From: CAYJBH01 sp964371365
GTDB lineage: Bacteria; Bacillota; Clostridia; Oscillospirales; Ruminococcaceae
DNA: 29,232 nt
Assembly: GCA_964371365.1 (NCBI GenBank)
Contig: CAYJMO010000013.1
Coordinates: 1-29,232 of the forward strand
Direction of reading: 5' to 3'
Below, piece by piece: positions 9,041-17,317 of this stretch. Numbering within the stretch: position 1 is the stretch's first letter; each line of letters starts with the position of its first letter. The notes under the pieces are model-generated. The model was not told the origin of the DNA. It searched no databases and saw only the letters and a program-made list of their open reading frames with translations. Made by a program: the position numbers and the translations under genes.

Positions 9041-9091
9041 AAGGACACACAAAAGTTGTGCATAATTAACAAAACCAGTAAAGGAGAAAAC

Positions 9092-9616
9092 ATGAAAAAA
9101 CTATTAATGCTTTTATTAGCTCTCACAATGATGCTTACATTTGTAGCATGCAGCGAAGAAGAGGCACCGGCACCGGCTGAAGAGCCCGCCGCAACCGAAG
9201 AGCCCGCAGCAGAGGAAGAGCCTGCAGCTGAGGAAGAGCCCGCAACAGAGGAAGAGCCTGCAACCGACGCAGCTGAGGAAGAGCCCGCAGCAGAAGAAGC
9301 TGACGAAGAGGAATACTTCAGCCAGGATCTGACCATCACCAACAGCACAGGCTTTGAGATCTACGAGCTTTACATCACCCCGTCCACACAAGAGGACTTT
9401 GGTGCTGACCTGCTCGGCGAAGACATCTTTGCAGTAGACGGCGTTCTTGAGTTCACAACCGATTCAGTTGGCACAGCCGACGCTACTTGGGATATCAGAG
9501 CTGTTGACGGCGAGGGTAATGCAGTTGACTTTATGGGTGCAAACTTCTCGACCTCCACAACACTTGACATCAACATGGGCGATGATGGCGCTACCCCGAC
9601 CATCACAATGGGTTAA
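9092..9616 (+). CDS. Small acidic lipoprotein with Glu/Pro/Ala-rich linker
   Basis: 174 residues. It begins with a lipoprotein signal peptide (MKKLLMLLLALTMMLTFVAC; lipid anchor expected on Cys20), continues with a low-complexity EEPA-type repeat from about 21 to 70, and ends in a compact domain of about 100 residues (DLTITNSTGFEIYELYITPS onward, with a Trp-Asp-Ile-Arg-Ala segment). That C-terminal domain resembles uncharacterised beta-rich modules in which a Tyr/Ser-rich strand is followed by LLGED-like turns, but I cannot name a family firmly. AAGGAG at 9081-9086 decides the start. It has its own promoter and a strong terminator, so it is a single-gene unit, and the anchored domain would sit away from the membrane on a flexible negatively charged stalk. 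Function unknown. Confidence 0.85.
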   Translation: MKKLLMLLLALTMMLTFVACSEEEAPAPAEEPAATEEPAAEEEPAAEEEPATEEEPATDAAEEEPAAEEADEEEYFSQDLTITNSTGFEIYELYITPSTQEDFGADLLGEDIFAVDGVLEFTTDSVGTADATWDIRAVDGEGNAVDFMGANFSTSTTLDINMGDDGATPTITMG

Positions 9617-9639
9617 TCTACAGTTTATACTCAATATTT

Positions 9640-9681
9640 AAAAGAAGTATCCACCGTTTATATGCGGTGGATACTTCTTTT
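9640..9681. terminator. Strong, probably bidirectional intrinsic terminator
   Basis: AAAAGAAGTATCCACCG (9640-9656) pairs perfectly with CGGTGGATACTTCTTTT (9665-9681) around an 8-nt loop, a 17-bp stem ending in A:T pairs. It follows the lipoprotein gene and can also serve the convergent minus-strand gene ending at 9872. Confidence 0.88.
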
Positions 9682-9733
9682 ATGCTGTAGAAAAACTGTA
9701 TTTCATCGTATTTCACAAACCAAAAGGATAAAA

Positions 9734-9814
9734 TGTAGGGGTAGGCGTCCCCGACGACCCGAAAAGCGCCACAAATGCCCAAAAAACGGGGCGTCGAGGA
9801 CGTCGCCTCCTACA
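9734..9814. repeat. Imperfect inverted repeat, TGTAGGGG-type palindrome
   Basis: The arms 9734-9761 and 9787-9814 match at 22 of 28 positions and start and end with TGTAGG/CCTACA. GC-rich compared with the flanks. It shares the GTAGGGG end with 5010-5083 and resembles small non-coding palindromic elements of Clostridia. It lies downstream of the GGDEF/EAL gene and may help end its transcript. Confidence 0.6.
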
Positions 9815-9871
9815 AAGGACATCATGTTCTTGTTCATCATTTTTGGATATACCTTTTTTAACGACCGTAGG

Positions 9872-12754
9872 TCAGTTAATCTCATACTCCTTGCCGTCCC
9901 GAAGTAGGACAATAAAGCTCTCCTCACTCATCGGCTTCTCAAAGAAGTAACCCTGCGCAAAGTCACAGTCCAGGCCTTTAAGCCATTTTGCCTGTTCATT
10001 CGTCTCAATGCCCTCGCTGACCACCCTCATATTCAACTCTTTTGCCATCTTTATCATGTTGTTGACCACAATCTCACCGTTGTTATCGGTGCTGTTGAAG
10101 TCCAAAAACTCCTTATCAAGCTTAACGGTGTGTGCCTCGATAGCGCCTAAACGACCGAGCGACGATTGACCGGAACCGAAATCGTCGATAGACATATAAA
10201 AGCCCGCATCCTTTATCTCGTTCACCTTTTCACTCAAAAGCTCACTGGCGAGTCCCATCGCACTCTCGGTTATCTCCAGTTCAATTTTATGCGGTTGAAC
10301 GCCGTATTTAGATAAAATATCAAGATATGCACCGGGAAATCTGTCGTCAAACAGGGTTATTGTAGAGATATTTATCGAGATGAGTGGCAGATAGAACCCC
10401 TCTGTTCGCTGTGAGATAAAACGGCAAACCTCTTCAAAAACATACAGATCAAGGTTTGCGATAAAGCCGTTAGATTCGAAAATTTCAATAAAGATGCCGG
10501 GTGGTATAGCTCCGTATTCCCCGACCGAGAACCACCTCACCAACGCCTCGGCTCCGCCGACCCTCATGGTCTTAAATTCGATTTTTGGCTGATAGACCAC
10601 CGTAAACTCGCCATTTTTCAGCGCGTCGTTCATACGATAGACGATGCTTGTCTTCATCTCGTGGTCGCGCCGTATTTCATCGTTATATTCATAGCAGGTT
10701 AGGGTATATTTTTGTTTACCTTTCAGCCGAGCGGCAACCGCAAAATCGATTATCTCGTCCACCGTATGGCTGTTGTCCGTTATGTTGCAGTAGCCTACCG
10801 ACATACTAAGGTCGTATTTGTCTCCCATAACCGAGCGCACGGCGTCGATAACATGTTCTCTCAAAACTCGCAGGATATCCTCCCCCTCACTGGTACGGCG
10901 AAACAGGACAAACTGGTCGGCGATAACCCTTGTGATGAGGGTGGAGGTGCCAAGATATCCTTTTTTTAATGCCTCGGCAATCGCGACAAGCACCTTGTTA
11001 CCCCACTCTTTGGAATAGACGGTGTTGATGGTGTGAAAGCTGTCTATGTCGAGTGAGATTATCTGAAATTCATTCGGTTTCGCCGCCTGCAGTTCCTCGG
11101 TGGCAAGCTCACGAAAATGATAAAGCGACATGAGCGGTGTGATATCATCATGGTTGATGACGTCCAATATTGCCATCTTTCGCTTGTGCTGAAGATAGTA
11201 GATTATTGCACCTATCACCAACATCACAACCAGAACAACGCTGATGATAATATATAGATTTTCCTGCAAAAACTCGGCGGTGGAGTATTCCGGCAGGAAC
11301 TGCACCGACTGGAGAGACATGATCTCGTCTATCCTATTTTGGTCAAGGTGCTCGAACATTATGTTAAACGCCCCGATATAATCGGTCAACTGGTCTAACT
11401 CCTTAGAGACAAAAATCCTAAGTGGCAGATATAGCCCTGTACTGCGAATGCTGTAATGCTCAACGCCTAAAACCGCCTGCGCGTATTCTATGCCGTCCTC
11501 CGTCGCAAGAATTCCGTCTACCTCTCCTTTATCGTAGCCATCCATCAGCTCATCAAAGGTATCGTAGGTGATGATCGAGTTGTTGGGGTAACGCTCCAAA
11601 ACATCGTTGCGATCGAGGGTAATATATCCCAACATACCTATTACACTTGAATGATTTTCCGAGACTATCTCCTCGATAATATCGTTTTTTCCCAACAGCA
11701 TCATCGGAAGCTCTAAAAAGGGCAGGGAGGGAGTATAAAAGGTCGTCTCATGCACAAAATCGCCGGTCGCGGAAATTAAAAAGTCAAAGTTTTCATGGGA
11801 ACGGTTAGGCATATCGTGGTTGTAGGGCACATATTCAATGCTAAAATTGTACTGCCGAGCAAGCATGTTCATTACCTCGACGCTGATACCGTCCGGCTCA
11901 CCGTCTTCGTTAACATATTGAATGGGTTGATGATGATCTATGTATCCACAGCTGAAACTCCTGCCCTCTAACAGCGACAGCTCATCCCGTGTTAGATAAC
12001 GACGGGTAAGGTTTTTGCTACCATAATACTTTATCTGCAACTCCTCTAAAAAGGTGCCGTCGGCAGATATTGCAAGTTCGATAGCATCGCCAATGCTCTC
12101 GGCAAGAGCCTCGTTGTCTTTATTGGCTATAAAATACATGTTGAAAACCTGCAGGTTTAACACCATGGAAAAGTCGTTAACATTGCGATCAATGGTGGTG
12201 ACGAGGTAAAAATCCGCCTCCAATTCAAGGTAATCGTAGGTGTGAGCACGCACATATTCTATCTCAATGCCGTGCTCTTCACAGTATTCATCGAGATACT
12301 GCTCATACAAATTGTTATCAAAACTCGCCACCGTCTTGCCGTCAATTTCCGACGGGTCGTCATAGTATGCATCACCCTCTTTTGTCGCAAGAATCAGCTG
12401 GGCAGAACCGAGAATCTTCGGTACATAGGCAAAGTTCTCTTCATAACTCTCACTCTCAAACATGATACCCATTATGTCTATCTCGCCGTCGGAAAGAGCA
12501 TCGAACGCGTCGTAGTAATCATAATCTACGTATTCAAATTCATAGTCGGAATAATGCTCCGCCCTTGTAAGAATGTCGTACCCAAACCCCTTGTTATCCA
12601 GTGAATCAATGTCATCTAACACACCGTATCCGAGGTCATAACCGACCTTAATCACCGTTTTGCCGTCATCCTCAGCCGTGACCGCCATTGTAAAAGACAC
12701 ACAAACAAACAGTAACAATACTATTATTTTCATCAGCTTAGTGTGCTTTTTCAT
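9872..12754 (-). CDS. Membrane sensor: two SBP_bac_3 domains, degenerate GGDEF, EAL phosphodiesterase
   Basis: 960 residues predicted to adjust cyclic-di-GMP in response to an extracytoplasmic ligand. Order: signal peptide (1-27), solute-binding domain 1 (about 33-246), solute-binding domain 2 (about 264-480), one membrane helix (about 500-521), GGDEF domain (about 545-690), EAL domain (about 705-955). The GGDEF motif reads IADQF (611-615), with the catalytic glutamate replaced, so cyclase activity is unlikely. The EAL domain keeps EALVRW (736-741), NIS, ELEITE, DDFGSG, the lysine in VKLDKEF and EGIETNEQ, so phosphodiesterase activity is likely. I chose the ATG at 12754 because GGAG lies 7 nt upstream; the frame is open to 12799. 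A promoter is at 12846-12873. Ligand unknown. Confidence 0.9.
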   Translation of the reverse strand: MKKHTKLMKIIVLLLFVCVSFTMAVTAEDDGKTVIKVGYDLGYGVLDDIDSLDNKGFGYDILTRAEHYSDYEFEYVDYDYYDAFDALSDGEIDIMGIMFESESYEENFAYVPKILGSAQLILATKEGDAYYDDPSEIDGKTVASFDNNLYEQYLDEYCEEHGIEIEYVRAHTYDYLELEADFYLVTTIDRNVNDFSMVLNLQVFNMYFIANKDNEALAESIGDAIELAISADGTFLEELQIKYYGSKNLTRRYLTRDELSLLEGRSFSCGYIDHHQPIQYVNEDGEPDGISVEVMNMLARQYNFSIEYVPYNHDMPNRSHENFDFLISATGDFVHETTFYTPSLPFLELPMMLLGKNDIIEEIVSENHSSVIGMLGYITLDRNDVLERYPNNSIITYDTFDELMDGYDKGEVDGILATEDGIEYAQAVLGVEHYSIRSTGLYLPLRIFVSKELDQLTDYIGAFNIMFEHLDQNRIDEIMSLQSVQFLPEYSTAEFLQENLYIIISVVLVVMLVIGAIIYYLQHKRKMAILDVINHDDITPLMSLYHFRELATEELQAAKPNEFQIISLDIDSFHTINTVYSKEWGNKVLVAIAEALKKGYLGTSTLITRVIADQFVLFRRTSEGEDILRVLREHVIDAVRSVMGDKYDLSMSVGYCNITDNSHTVDEIIDFAVAARLKGKQKYTLTCYEYNDEIRRDHEMKTSIVYRMNDALKNGEFTVVYQPKIEFKTMRVGGAEALVRWFSVGEYGAIPPGIFIEIFESNGFIANLDLYVFEEVCRFISQRTEGFYLPLISINISTITLFDDRFPGAYLDILSKYGVQPHKIELEITESAMGLASELLSEKVNEIKDAGFYMSIDDFGSGQSSLGRLGAIEAHTVKLDKEFLDFNSTDNNGEIVVNNMIKMAKELNMRVVSEGIETNEQAKWLKGLDCDFAQGYFFEKPMSEESFIVLLRDGKEYEIN

Positions 12755-12779
12755 CCCCATTCTCCGTATTTTAAACGCA

Positions 12780-12800
12780 TTTGTTGTTATAATCAACAAA
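12780..12800. promoter_or_regulatory. Inverted repeat in the leader of the GGDEF/EAL gene
   Basis: TTTGTTG (12780-12786) and CAACAAA (12794-12800) are perfect inverted repeats with a 7-nt gap, located between the promoter and the start codon. Could be an operator or an mRNA hairpin. Confidence 0.35.
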
Positions 12801-12845
12801 AAGAGCGTCTATGCAGCGATATGTTTATACATCTTCCATAAAATT

Positions 12846-12873
12846 ATTATATCACATTATCACATTAAGTCAA
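12846..12873 (-). promoter_or_regulatory. Promoter of the GGDEF/EAL sensor gene
   Basis: On the minus strand TTGACT (12868-12873), 16-nt spacer, TATAAT (12846-12851). The spacer holds an exact tandem repeat of the 8-mer ATCACATT (plus-strand reading, 12851-12866), a possible regulator site. Confidence 0.75.
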
Positions 12874-12888
12874 TAGGATATTGCACTA

Positions 12889-13494
12889 TCACCGTTTGAA
12901 GATATCACCCAGTAGGGACGGAATTTTTGCGATTTTGTAAAGACTGCTGTTTTTCAGTTTTTCATGCTCAAGGTGATATCGCATCAGTGGGTGATGTTTG
13001 CTCTGCTCTCTCGAGCCGTAGAGCTCTATAAACGACTGTGGATAGTTAACGCCAACGCTTAACAAGACTCGGTCGGTGTAGGAGCAATTCGCCCCTCTCG
13101 TCGCCTTTATCCAAAAATATCGGTTGTCGGAGGCTATCTTTTCACTCCCGACGGCGGATTTAAGCCATTTTACCCGAAACATTGCGGCAGACAGGCAGAG
13201 ATTTGCCACCGAGATGGTACCGGGCGGTATCACACCGACCAGCCCTCTCGGATCAAAGTCCTCTCCCTCATCCGCCGATGCTCCGCAAAAGCATATATCG
13301 GCGTTGTTCGCGGTAATTATTTGTAGTTGCTCACCCACACGAGAGGGGTAGTTCCTGTCGCCGGGGCTCAAAAAAATGATGTATCCATCCGATGTTTGCC
13401 GCAGACCATTTTGTGGGTCACAGTGCAGATATCGGACATTCTCCTCCTTGATTTCCGGCGCATCGCCTCCGATGATGGTTACTTCATAGTCCAT
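12889..13494 (-). CDS. Glycosyltransferase family 2-like protein, short and degenerate
   Basis: 201 residues. The pattern resembles a GT-A fold of family 2 transferases: an opening strand (YEVTIIGGDAPE), a segment like the nucleotide-sugar site (TSDGYIIFLSPGD), a middle strand (CLSAAMFRVKWL) and an aromatic stretch (SDNRYFWIKA). The usual DxD metal-binding motif appears as SPGD, and the protein is shorter than most active enzymes, so activity is doubtful. A GTG at 13500 is also possible, but GGA 8 nt before the ATG at 13494 favours the ATG. A promoter lies at 13534-13561. No cell-wall or polysaccharide genes are adjacent. Assignment is by pattern only. Confidence 0.6.
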   Translation of the reverse strand: MDYEVTIIGGDAPEIKEENVRYLHCDPQNGLRQTSDGYIIFLSPGDRNYPSRVGEQLQIITANNADICFCGASADEGEDFDPRGLVGVIPPGTISVANLCLSAAMFRVKWLKSAVGSEKIASDNRYFWIKATRGANCSYTDRVLLSVGVNYPQSFIELYGSREQSKHHPLMRYHLEHEKLKNSSLYKIAKIPSLLGDIFKR

Positions 13495-13533
13495 TGTCAC
13501 AATTCCATAACATAATTTTATTAGTATATTTAA

Positions 13534-13561
13534 AGTATATCATAAACATATCTGTTGTCAA
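13534..13561 (-). promoter_or_regulatory. Minus-strand promoter of the GT2-like gene
   Basis: On the minus strand TTGACA (13556-13561), 16-nt spacer, TATACT (13534-13539). Its -35 box overlaps the -35 box of the opposite promoter in five of six positions. Confidence 0.8.
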
Positions 13562-13583
13562 CAGTGATGAAATATGTTATACT
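13555..13583 (+). promoter_or_regulatory. Plus-strand promoter of the DUF1385-prmC unit
   Basis: TTGTCA (13555-13560), 17-nt spacer, TATACT (13578-13583). The start is expected near 13590, which rules out the upstream ATG at 13574 and supports translation from 13613. The -35 region is part of the palindrome TGTTGTCAACA (13553-13563). Confidence 0.8.
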
Positions 13584-13612
13584 CAGACTATAAAACAGGT
13601 TTATGGAGTAGA

Positions 13613-14542
13613 ATGGAAAAGGAACAGTTTAAAACCTCAATCGGCGGTCAGGCACTGCTGGAGGGGATAATGATGAAAAGCCCGAAAAAGGGCAGTATGG
13701 CTATCCGTAAGCCGGACGGCGATATCTATATCGAGACATGGGATATAACCCCCAAAAAAATATCAAAGGTGCCGTTCATTCGCGGTGTGTTCACAATGGT
13801 TTCCACCCTTATATCCGGCTATAAATGCTTGATGAAAAGCGCCGACATCAGCATGACGGAGGAGGAGCAGGAGGCGGAAAAAGGCGCGTTTGAGCGCTTT
13901 GTCGGTGAGAAGTTCGGTGGTAGCTTTGAAAAGATTTTTGGCATAATTGCACTGCTGCTCGGGGTAGGTCTGTCGATAGTATTGTTTATGCTCATTCCGA
14001 CCTATATCACCGCCTTTTTAAACAACTTTTTACCGCTCGGTGGATTTCAGACAATTATCGAGGGTCTTTTCAAGTTGGTAATATTTATCGTCTATCTCGC
14101 GCTTACCTCACGATTAAAGGAGATCCGTCGAACCTTCTGCTATCACGGCGCAGAGCACAAGACCATCTTTTGCTATGAGGCGAAAAAGCCACTGACGGTG
14201 GAGAACATTCGGTCGTTTAGCCGTTTTCATCCCCGTTGCGGCACCAGTTTTTTGCTTATCGTGATAATTATCAGCATACTTCTAAACTCCATGCTCAGCT
14301 GGGGGTCACCGCTCATTCGGGTAGGGTATAAGTTACTATTATTGCCGGTGGTTATAGGCATATCCTATGAAATTATAAAGCTCGCCGGCCGGTATGACAA
14401 TTTTTTAACACGCATTATCTCTGCGCCGGGTCTGTTGTTGCAACGGCTGACCACCTTTGAGCCGGATGACGAGATGATAGAGATTGCAATTGCGGCAGTA
14501 AACCCCGTTCTGCCGGAAAATGAGCAGGATGCAAGCTGGTAG
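13613..14542 (+). CDS. DUF1385 membrane protein (YqhQ family)
   Basis: 309 residues. The family start is clear (SIGGQALLEGIMMKSPKKGS). It is followed by two hydrophobic stretches (about 110-165), the conserved CYHGAEHKTIFCYE and HPRCGTSFLLIVIIIS motifs, and a last hydrophobic segment. The His/Cys/Glu pattern suggests metal binding, but the biochemical role is not established. The ATG at 13613 follows GGAG (spacing 4) and lies downstream of the promoter, whereas the longer frame from 13574 begins inside the -10 region. It overlaps prmC by 23 nt, the common DUF1385-prmC pairing in Firmicutes. The usual rpmE and prfA neighbours are not seen. Confidence 0.88.
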   Translation: MEKEQFKTSIGGQALLEGIMMKSPKKGSMAIRKPDGDIYIETWDITPKKISKVPFIRGVFTMVSTLISGYKCLMKSADISMTEEEQEAEKGAFERFVGEKFGGSFEKIFGIIALLLGVGLSIVLFMLIPTYITAFLNNFLPLGGFQTIIEGLFKLVIFIVYLALTSRLKEIRRTFCYHGAEHKTIFCYEAKKPLTVENIRSFSRFHPRCGTSFLLIVIIISILLNSMLSWGSPLIRVGYKLLLLPVVIGISYEIIKLAGRYDNFLTRIISAPGLLLQRLTTFEPDDEMIEIAIAAVNPVLPENEQDASW

Positions 14543-15347
14543 AGGAATACTGACCGAGATGGTCAACAAGCTCTCGAGCATAACCGAAAATCCGGAGCGC
14601 GAGGCACGTCTGATATATATGCATGTGATCGGACGGGATCCTCGCATACCGTGTGGTATAGCGCCTACTAAGGGCGAAGAAAAGCGATTGACCGATATGG
14701 TCAACAAACGTATGAGGCGAATACCCCTACAGTATCTACTCGGTGAATGGGAGTTTATGGGGATACCTCTCGCGGTGGGCAAAGGAGTGCTCTGCCCTCG
14801 CCCGGACAGCGAATGTGTCGCCGAGTGCGCCATAGAGAAGTTGCAGGATCGATTCGAAATCGTGCTGGATTTGTGCGCCGGTTCCGGTGCTCTGGGACTT
14901 GCAATAAAGAAGTTCAGCCCAAAATGTGATGTCATTGCGGTGGAAAAATACAAGGGGGCGTTTAACTATCTTGAAAAGAACGCCGGTGGCAGTATAACAC
15001 CTGTGCTCGGTGACCTGCATCACTATCACGAAAATGTCAAGGATGGCGAGTTGGGACTGATTATCAGCAATCCGCCCTACATACCTCACAGCGAGAGGGC
15101 AGCCCTTGCGCCCGAGCTCGAGCAGGAGCCGCCCAGTGCACTGTTTGAGCCGTCATACCTTTATTTTTATAAAAAGATAGTCGAGCTATATACAAACAAG
15201 ATAAAAAAAGGCGGATATCTCATATTTGAAATACCCACAGGCAGGGAAAACGATATAGCAAAAATAATGTCGGAAAGCGGCTTTTTGACAGAACAGATCG
15301 TCGACCTGAACAACACCGTGCGAGGGTTGTGTGGACAGAGAATTTAG
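14520..15347 (+). CDS. prmC: Peptide chain release factor N5-glutamine methyltransferase
   Basis: Methylates the glutamine of the GGQ loop in release factors 1 and 2 with S-adenosylmethionine, improving termination. 275 residues, normal length. The N-terminal helical domain is followed by the segment IPLQYLLGEWEFMG, then CPRPDSE in the place of the usual RPETE, SAM loop DLCAGSGALG (117-126), and the catalytic NPPYIPH (184-190). The start overlaps the DUF1385 gene by 23 nt, so they are translationally coupled. An internal ATG at 14529 is possible. prfA, often next door, is replaced here by the permease gene. Confidence 0.93.
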   Translation: MSRMQAGRGILTEMVNKLSSITENPEREARLIYMHVIGRDPRIPCGIAPTKGEEKRLTDMVNKRMRRIPLQYLLGEWEFMGIPLAVGKGVLCPRPDSECVAECAIEKLQDRFEIVLDLCAGSGALGLAIKKFSPKCDVIAVEKYKGAFNYLEKNAGGSITPVLGDLHHYHENVKDGELGLIISNPPYIPHSERAALAPELEQEPPSALFEPSYLYFYKKIVELYTNKIKKGGYLIFEIPTGRENDIAKIMSESGFLTEQIVDLNNTVRGLCGQRI

Positions 15348-15373
15348 CTCTTGTGAAAGGAATGGTCATAAAA

Positions 15374-16540
15374 ATGCGCAACAAACTTTGGCAACGACTG
15401 AGTAGCCCCGAGACACTTTCAGCGCTGATAATTGTCCTGCTCGGGGTGGGGTTTTATGTCATGCTCCAGAATTTCACTCCGGTTTTGGAATGGTTGAATA
15501 TGGCGCTCTCTATCATATCGCCGTTTATCTTTGCGTTTGCGCTCGCCTATCTGCTCAACCCGATGGTCAAATGGTTCGAGCGACGCTTTTCCCGCCTCTT
15601 TAAAAAACATCCTAAACGCCGACTCGCCCTATCAATTGCAACGACCTATGTGTTGGCTCTCATCTTCCTCGCTATCTTGGTGGCGATGGTCATACCGCAG
15701 GTTGTGCTCAGCTTTATCAATCTTTTTAATGCACTCCCGGGTTATCTCGACAACCTTATCTCACTCGCCCTCACAATTGAACAATATTTAAATCTACCGG
15801 ATGGCACCCTCACCATCTTTTTCTCGGAGGATTCCGAAATTATCACCTATCTCACCGACCTTATCGCAGGCATACTGCCGCAGATTGTGGACTACTCGGT
15901 GCAGTTTGGCGGTGGTATCATAGACATAATAATGACCGTTATCGTCTCGATCTATATGTTGATAGGCAAGGAACGTTTGACACTTCAGGCAAGAAAACTG
16001 CTCTTTGCCACCATGCCAACCGAGAAGGTCTCGGGAGTTCTGTCGGTGCTATCTCACTCCCACAAGGTCTTTTCCGGCTTTATTATCGGCAAGGCGCTGG
16101 ACAGCCTAATTATTGGCATGATATGTTTTATCGGCATGTCGATACTGGGTCTGCCCTACACACCTCTTATCAGCGTTGTTATCGGCGTGACCAACTTTAT
16201 CCCCTTCTTCGGTCCCTTTATCGGTGCCATTCCGAGCGTATTTATCCTGTTTATCGTCAACCCGTGGGATGCGCTATGGTTCGGTATTTTCGCCCTTGCT
16301 TTACAACAGTTTGACGGGAATATCCTCGGCCCGTATATCCTCGGCGACTCGACCGGACTGTCTGCAATGTGGGTGTTGGTCGCAATAGTGGTCGGTGGCG
16401 GCCTGTTTGGTGTTGTAGGCATGATAATAGGCGTTCCGGTCTTTGCGGTGCTCTATCACCTGACCAGCGAGGCCATAAATCACTCACTAAACAAAAAAGG
16501 TCTGAAAATCACCGCAGGGGATGACGGGGATACAGGGTAG
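15374..16540 (+). CDS. AI-2E family transporter (YtvI/PerM type)
   Basis: Membrane protein of 388 residues with about eight predicted helices and a long extracytoplasmic part. Family signatures are visible near the end: FIPFFGPFIGAIPS, LQQFDGNILGPYILG and FGVVGMIIGVPVFAVLY. Members export varied small solutes or ions (Na+/H+ exchange or autoinducer-2 in some), so the substrate here is unknown. The frame is open from 15329, inside prmC. I chose the ATG at 15374, 12 nt after AAAGGA; the ATG at 15362 directly abuts that site and GTG at 15353 is also possible. It probably shares the transcript of prmC. Confidence 0.88.
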   Translation: MRNKLWQRLSSPETLSALIIVLLGVGFYVMLQNFTPVLEWLNMALSIISPFIFAFALAYLLNPMVKWFERRFSRLFKKHPKRRLALSIATTYVLALIFLAILVAMVIPQVVLSFINLFNALPGYLDNLISLALTIEQYLNLPDGTLTIFFSEDSEIITYLTDLIAGILPQIVDYSVQFGGGIIDIIMTVIVSIYMLIGKERLTLQARKLLFATMPTEKVSGVLSVLSHSHKVFSGFIIGKALDSLIIGMICFIGMSILGLPYTPLISVVIGVTNFIPFFGPFIGAIPSVFILFIVNPWDALWFGIFALALQQFDGNILGPYILGDSTGLSAMWVLVAIVVGGGLFGVVGMIIGVPVFAVLYHLTSEAINHSLNKKGLKITAGDDGDTG

Positions 16541-16569
16541 TTGTGCGTTGATGCGACACGGACAGACGC

Positions 16570-16618
16570 GATTTCTGTTCGGCAATCTTATATCGTTTTT
16601 CAAGTTTAATGACAATAA
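16570..16618 (+). repeat. Short dispersed repeat, copy 2 (upstream of trmB)
   Basis: Aligns with copy 1 at 8-56 with only a handful of substitutions and ends 18 nt before the trmB start. Same orientation as copies 1 and 3. Confidence 0.6.
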
Positions 16619-16636
16619 AACTCTATAAAGGAAAAA

Positions 16637-17290
16637 ATGCGACTTCGACACAAACCCAAAGCTGTGGCGGCTTTGCCACGATACAGTTTTTATATAAATG
16701 AACCGCAAAAACTCAAGGGGATTTGGCAGGAATATTTCTCGAAAAAACGCCCGCTCTCGTTGGAGCTCGGGTGCGGTTTCGGTCGTTTTTCGGCAGAATA
16801 TTGCACACTTTATCCGAATCAAAATCTCATAGCAGTAGATAGAAGCCGTGATGTTTTAGTCGGTGCCTGCCGACTCATCCATGAAACATCGAGGGACGAG
16901 CACGGCAATCTTTTGGTCTGTGACATGGATGCATATAATATTGAAAACTGCCTTGATGAAACGGACGGGGTGGAAAATATCTTTATCTTCTTTTGCAACC
17001 CCTGGCCAAAACGTTCCCATCACCGCCGCCGGCTGACCTATCCTGCACTGCTGGAACGATATAAAAAGTTAATGAAATCCGGCGCGCACATATTCTTCAA
17101 GACGGACGACGAGGGGCTCTATCGTGCATCGTTGCGGTATTTTGAGGAGTGTGGGCTTGAATTGTTGTACAACAGTGAAAATCTATCGGATGATCATCAA
17201 TATGAACCTCTAAAAATAAAGACCGAGTATGAACAGAAGTTCCGCTCACTCGGTCAGAATATATATGCCGCGGTGGTTAGGGTTGAATGA
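16637..17290 (+). CDS. trmB: tRNA (guanine-N7-)-methyltransferase
   Basis: Adds a methyl group at N7 of guanosine 46 in the tRNA variable loop, using S-adenosylmethionine. 217 residues, normal length. SAM-binding LELGCGFGRF (42-51), the tRNA-binding signature FCNPWPKRSHHRRRL (about 119-133; Asn where many have Asp), FFKTDDEGLY and the C-terminal TEYEQKF...G..IY are all present. AAAGG lies 6 nt before the ATG. It is flanked by copies of a short repeat, and its stop codon lies inside the repeat-like string GTTGAATGACTATA (17282-17295). Confidence 0.94.
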   Translation: MRLRHKPKAVAALPRYSFYINEPQKLKGIWQEYFSKKRPLSLELGCGFGRFSAEYCTLYPNQNLIAVDRSRDVLVGACRLIHETSRDEHGNLLVCDMDAYNIENCLDETDGVENIFIFFCNPWPKRSHHRRRLTYPALLERYKKLMKSGAHIFFKTDDEGLYRASLRYFEECGLELLYNSENLSDDHQYEPLKIKTEYEQKFRSLGQNIYAAVVRVE

Positions 17291-17295
17291 CTATA
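17282..17295 (+). repeat. Partial copy of the short dispersed repeat, overlapping the trmB stop
   Basis: GTTGAATGACTATA is repeated exactly at 17354-17367, 72 nt further on. The TGA of trmB is part of it, so the repeat may supply the end of the gene. Confidence 0.5.
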
Positions 17296-17317
17296 TTGTC
17301 GGTTGGGTTGCATCATC

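Noticed and set aside
8945..9091. Upstream extension of the lipoprotein ORF by 49 residues
   Set aside because: It covers the promoter at 9012-9040 and would bury the signal peptide; the ATG at 9092 has a good ribosome binding site.
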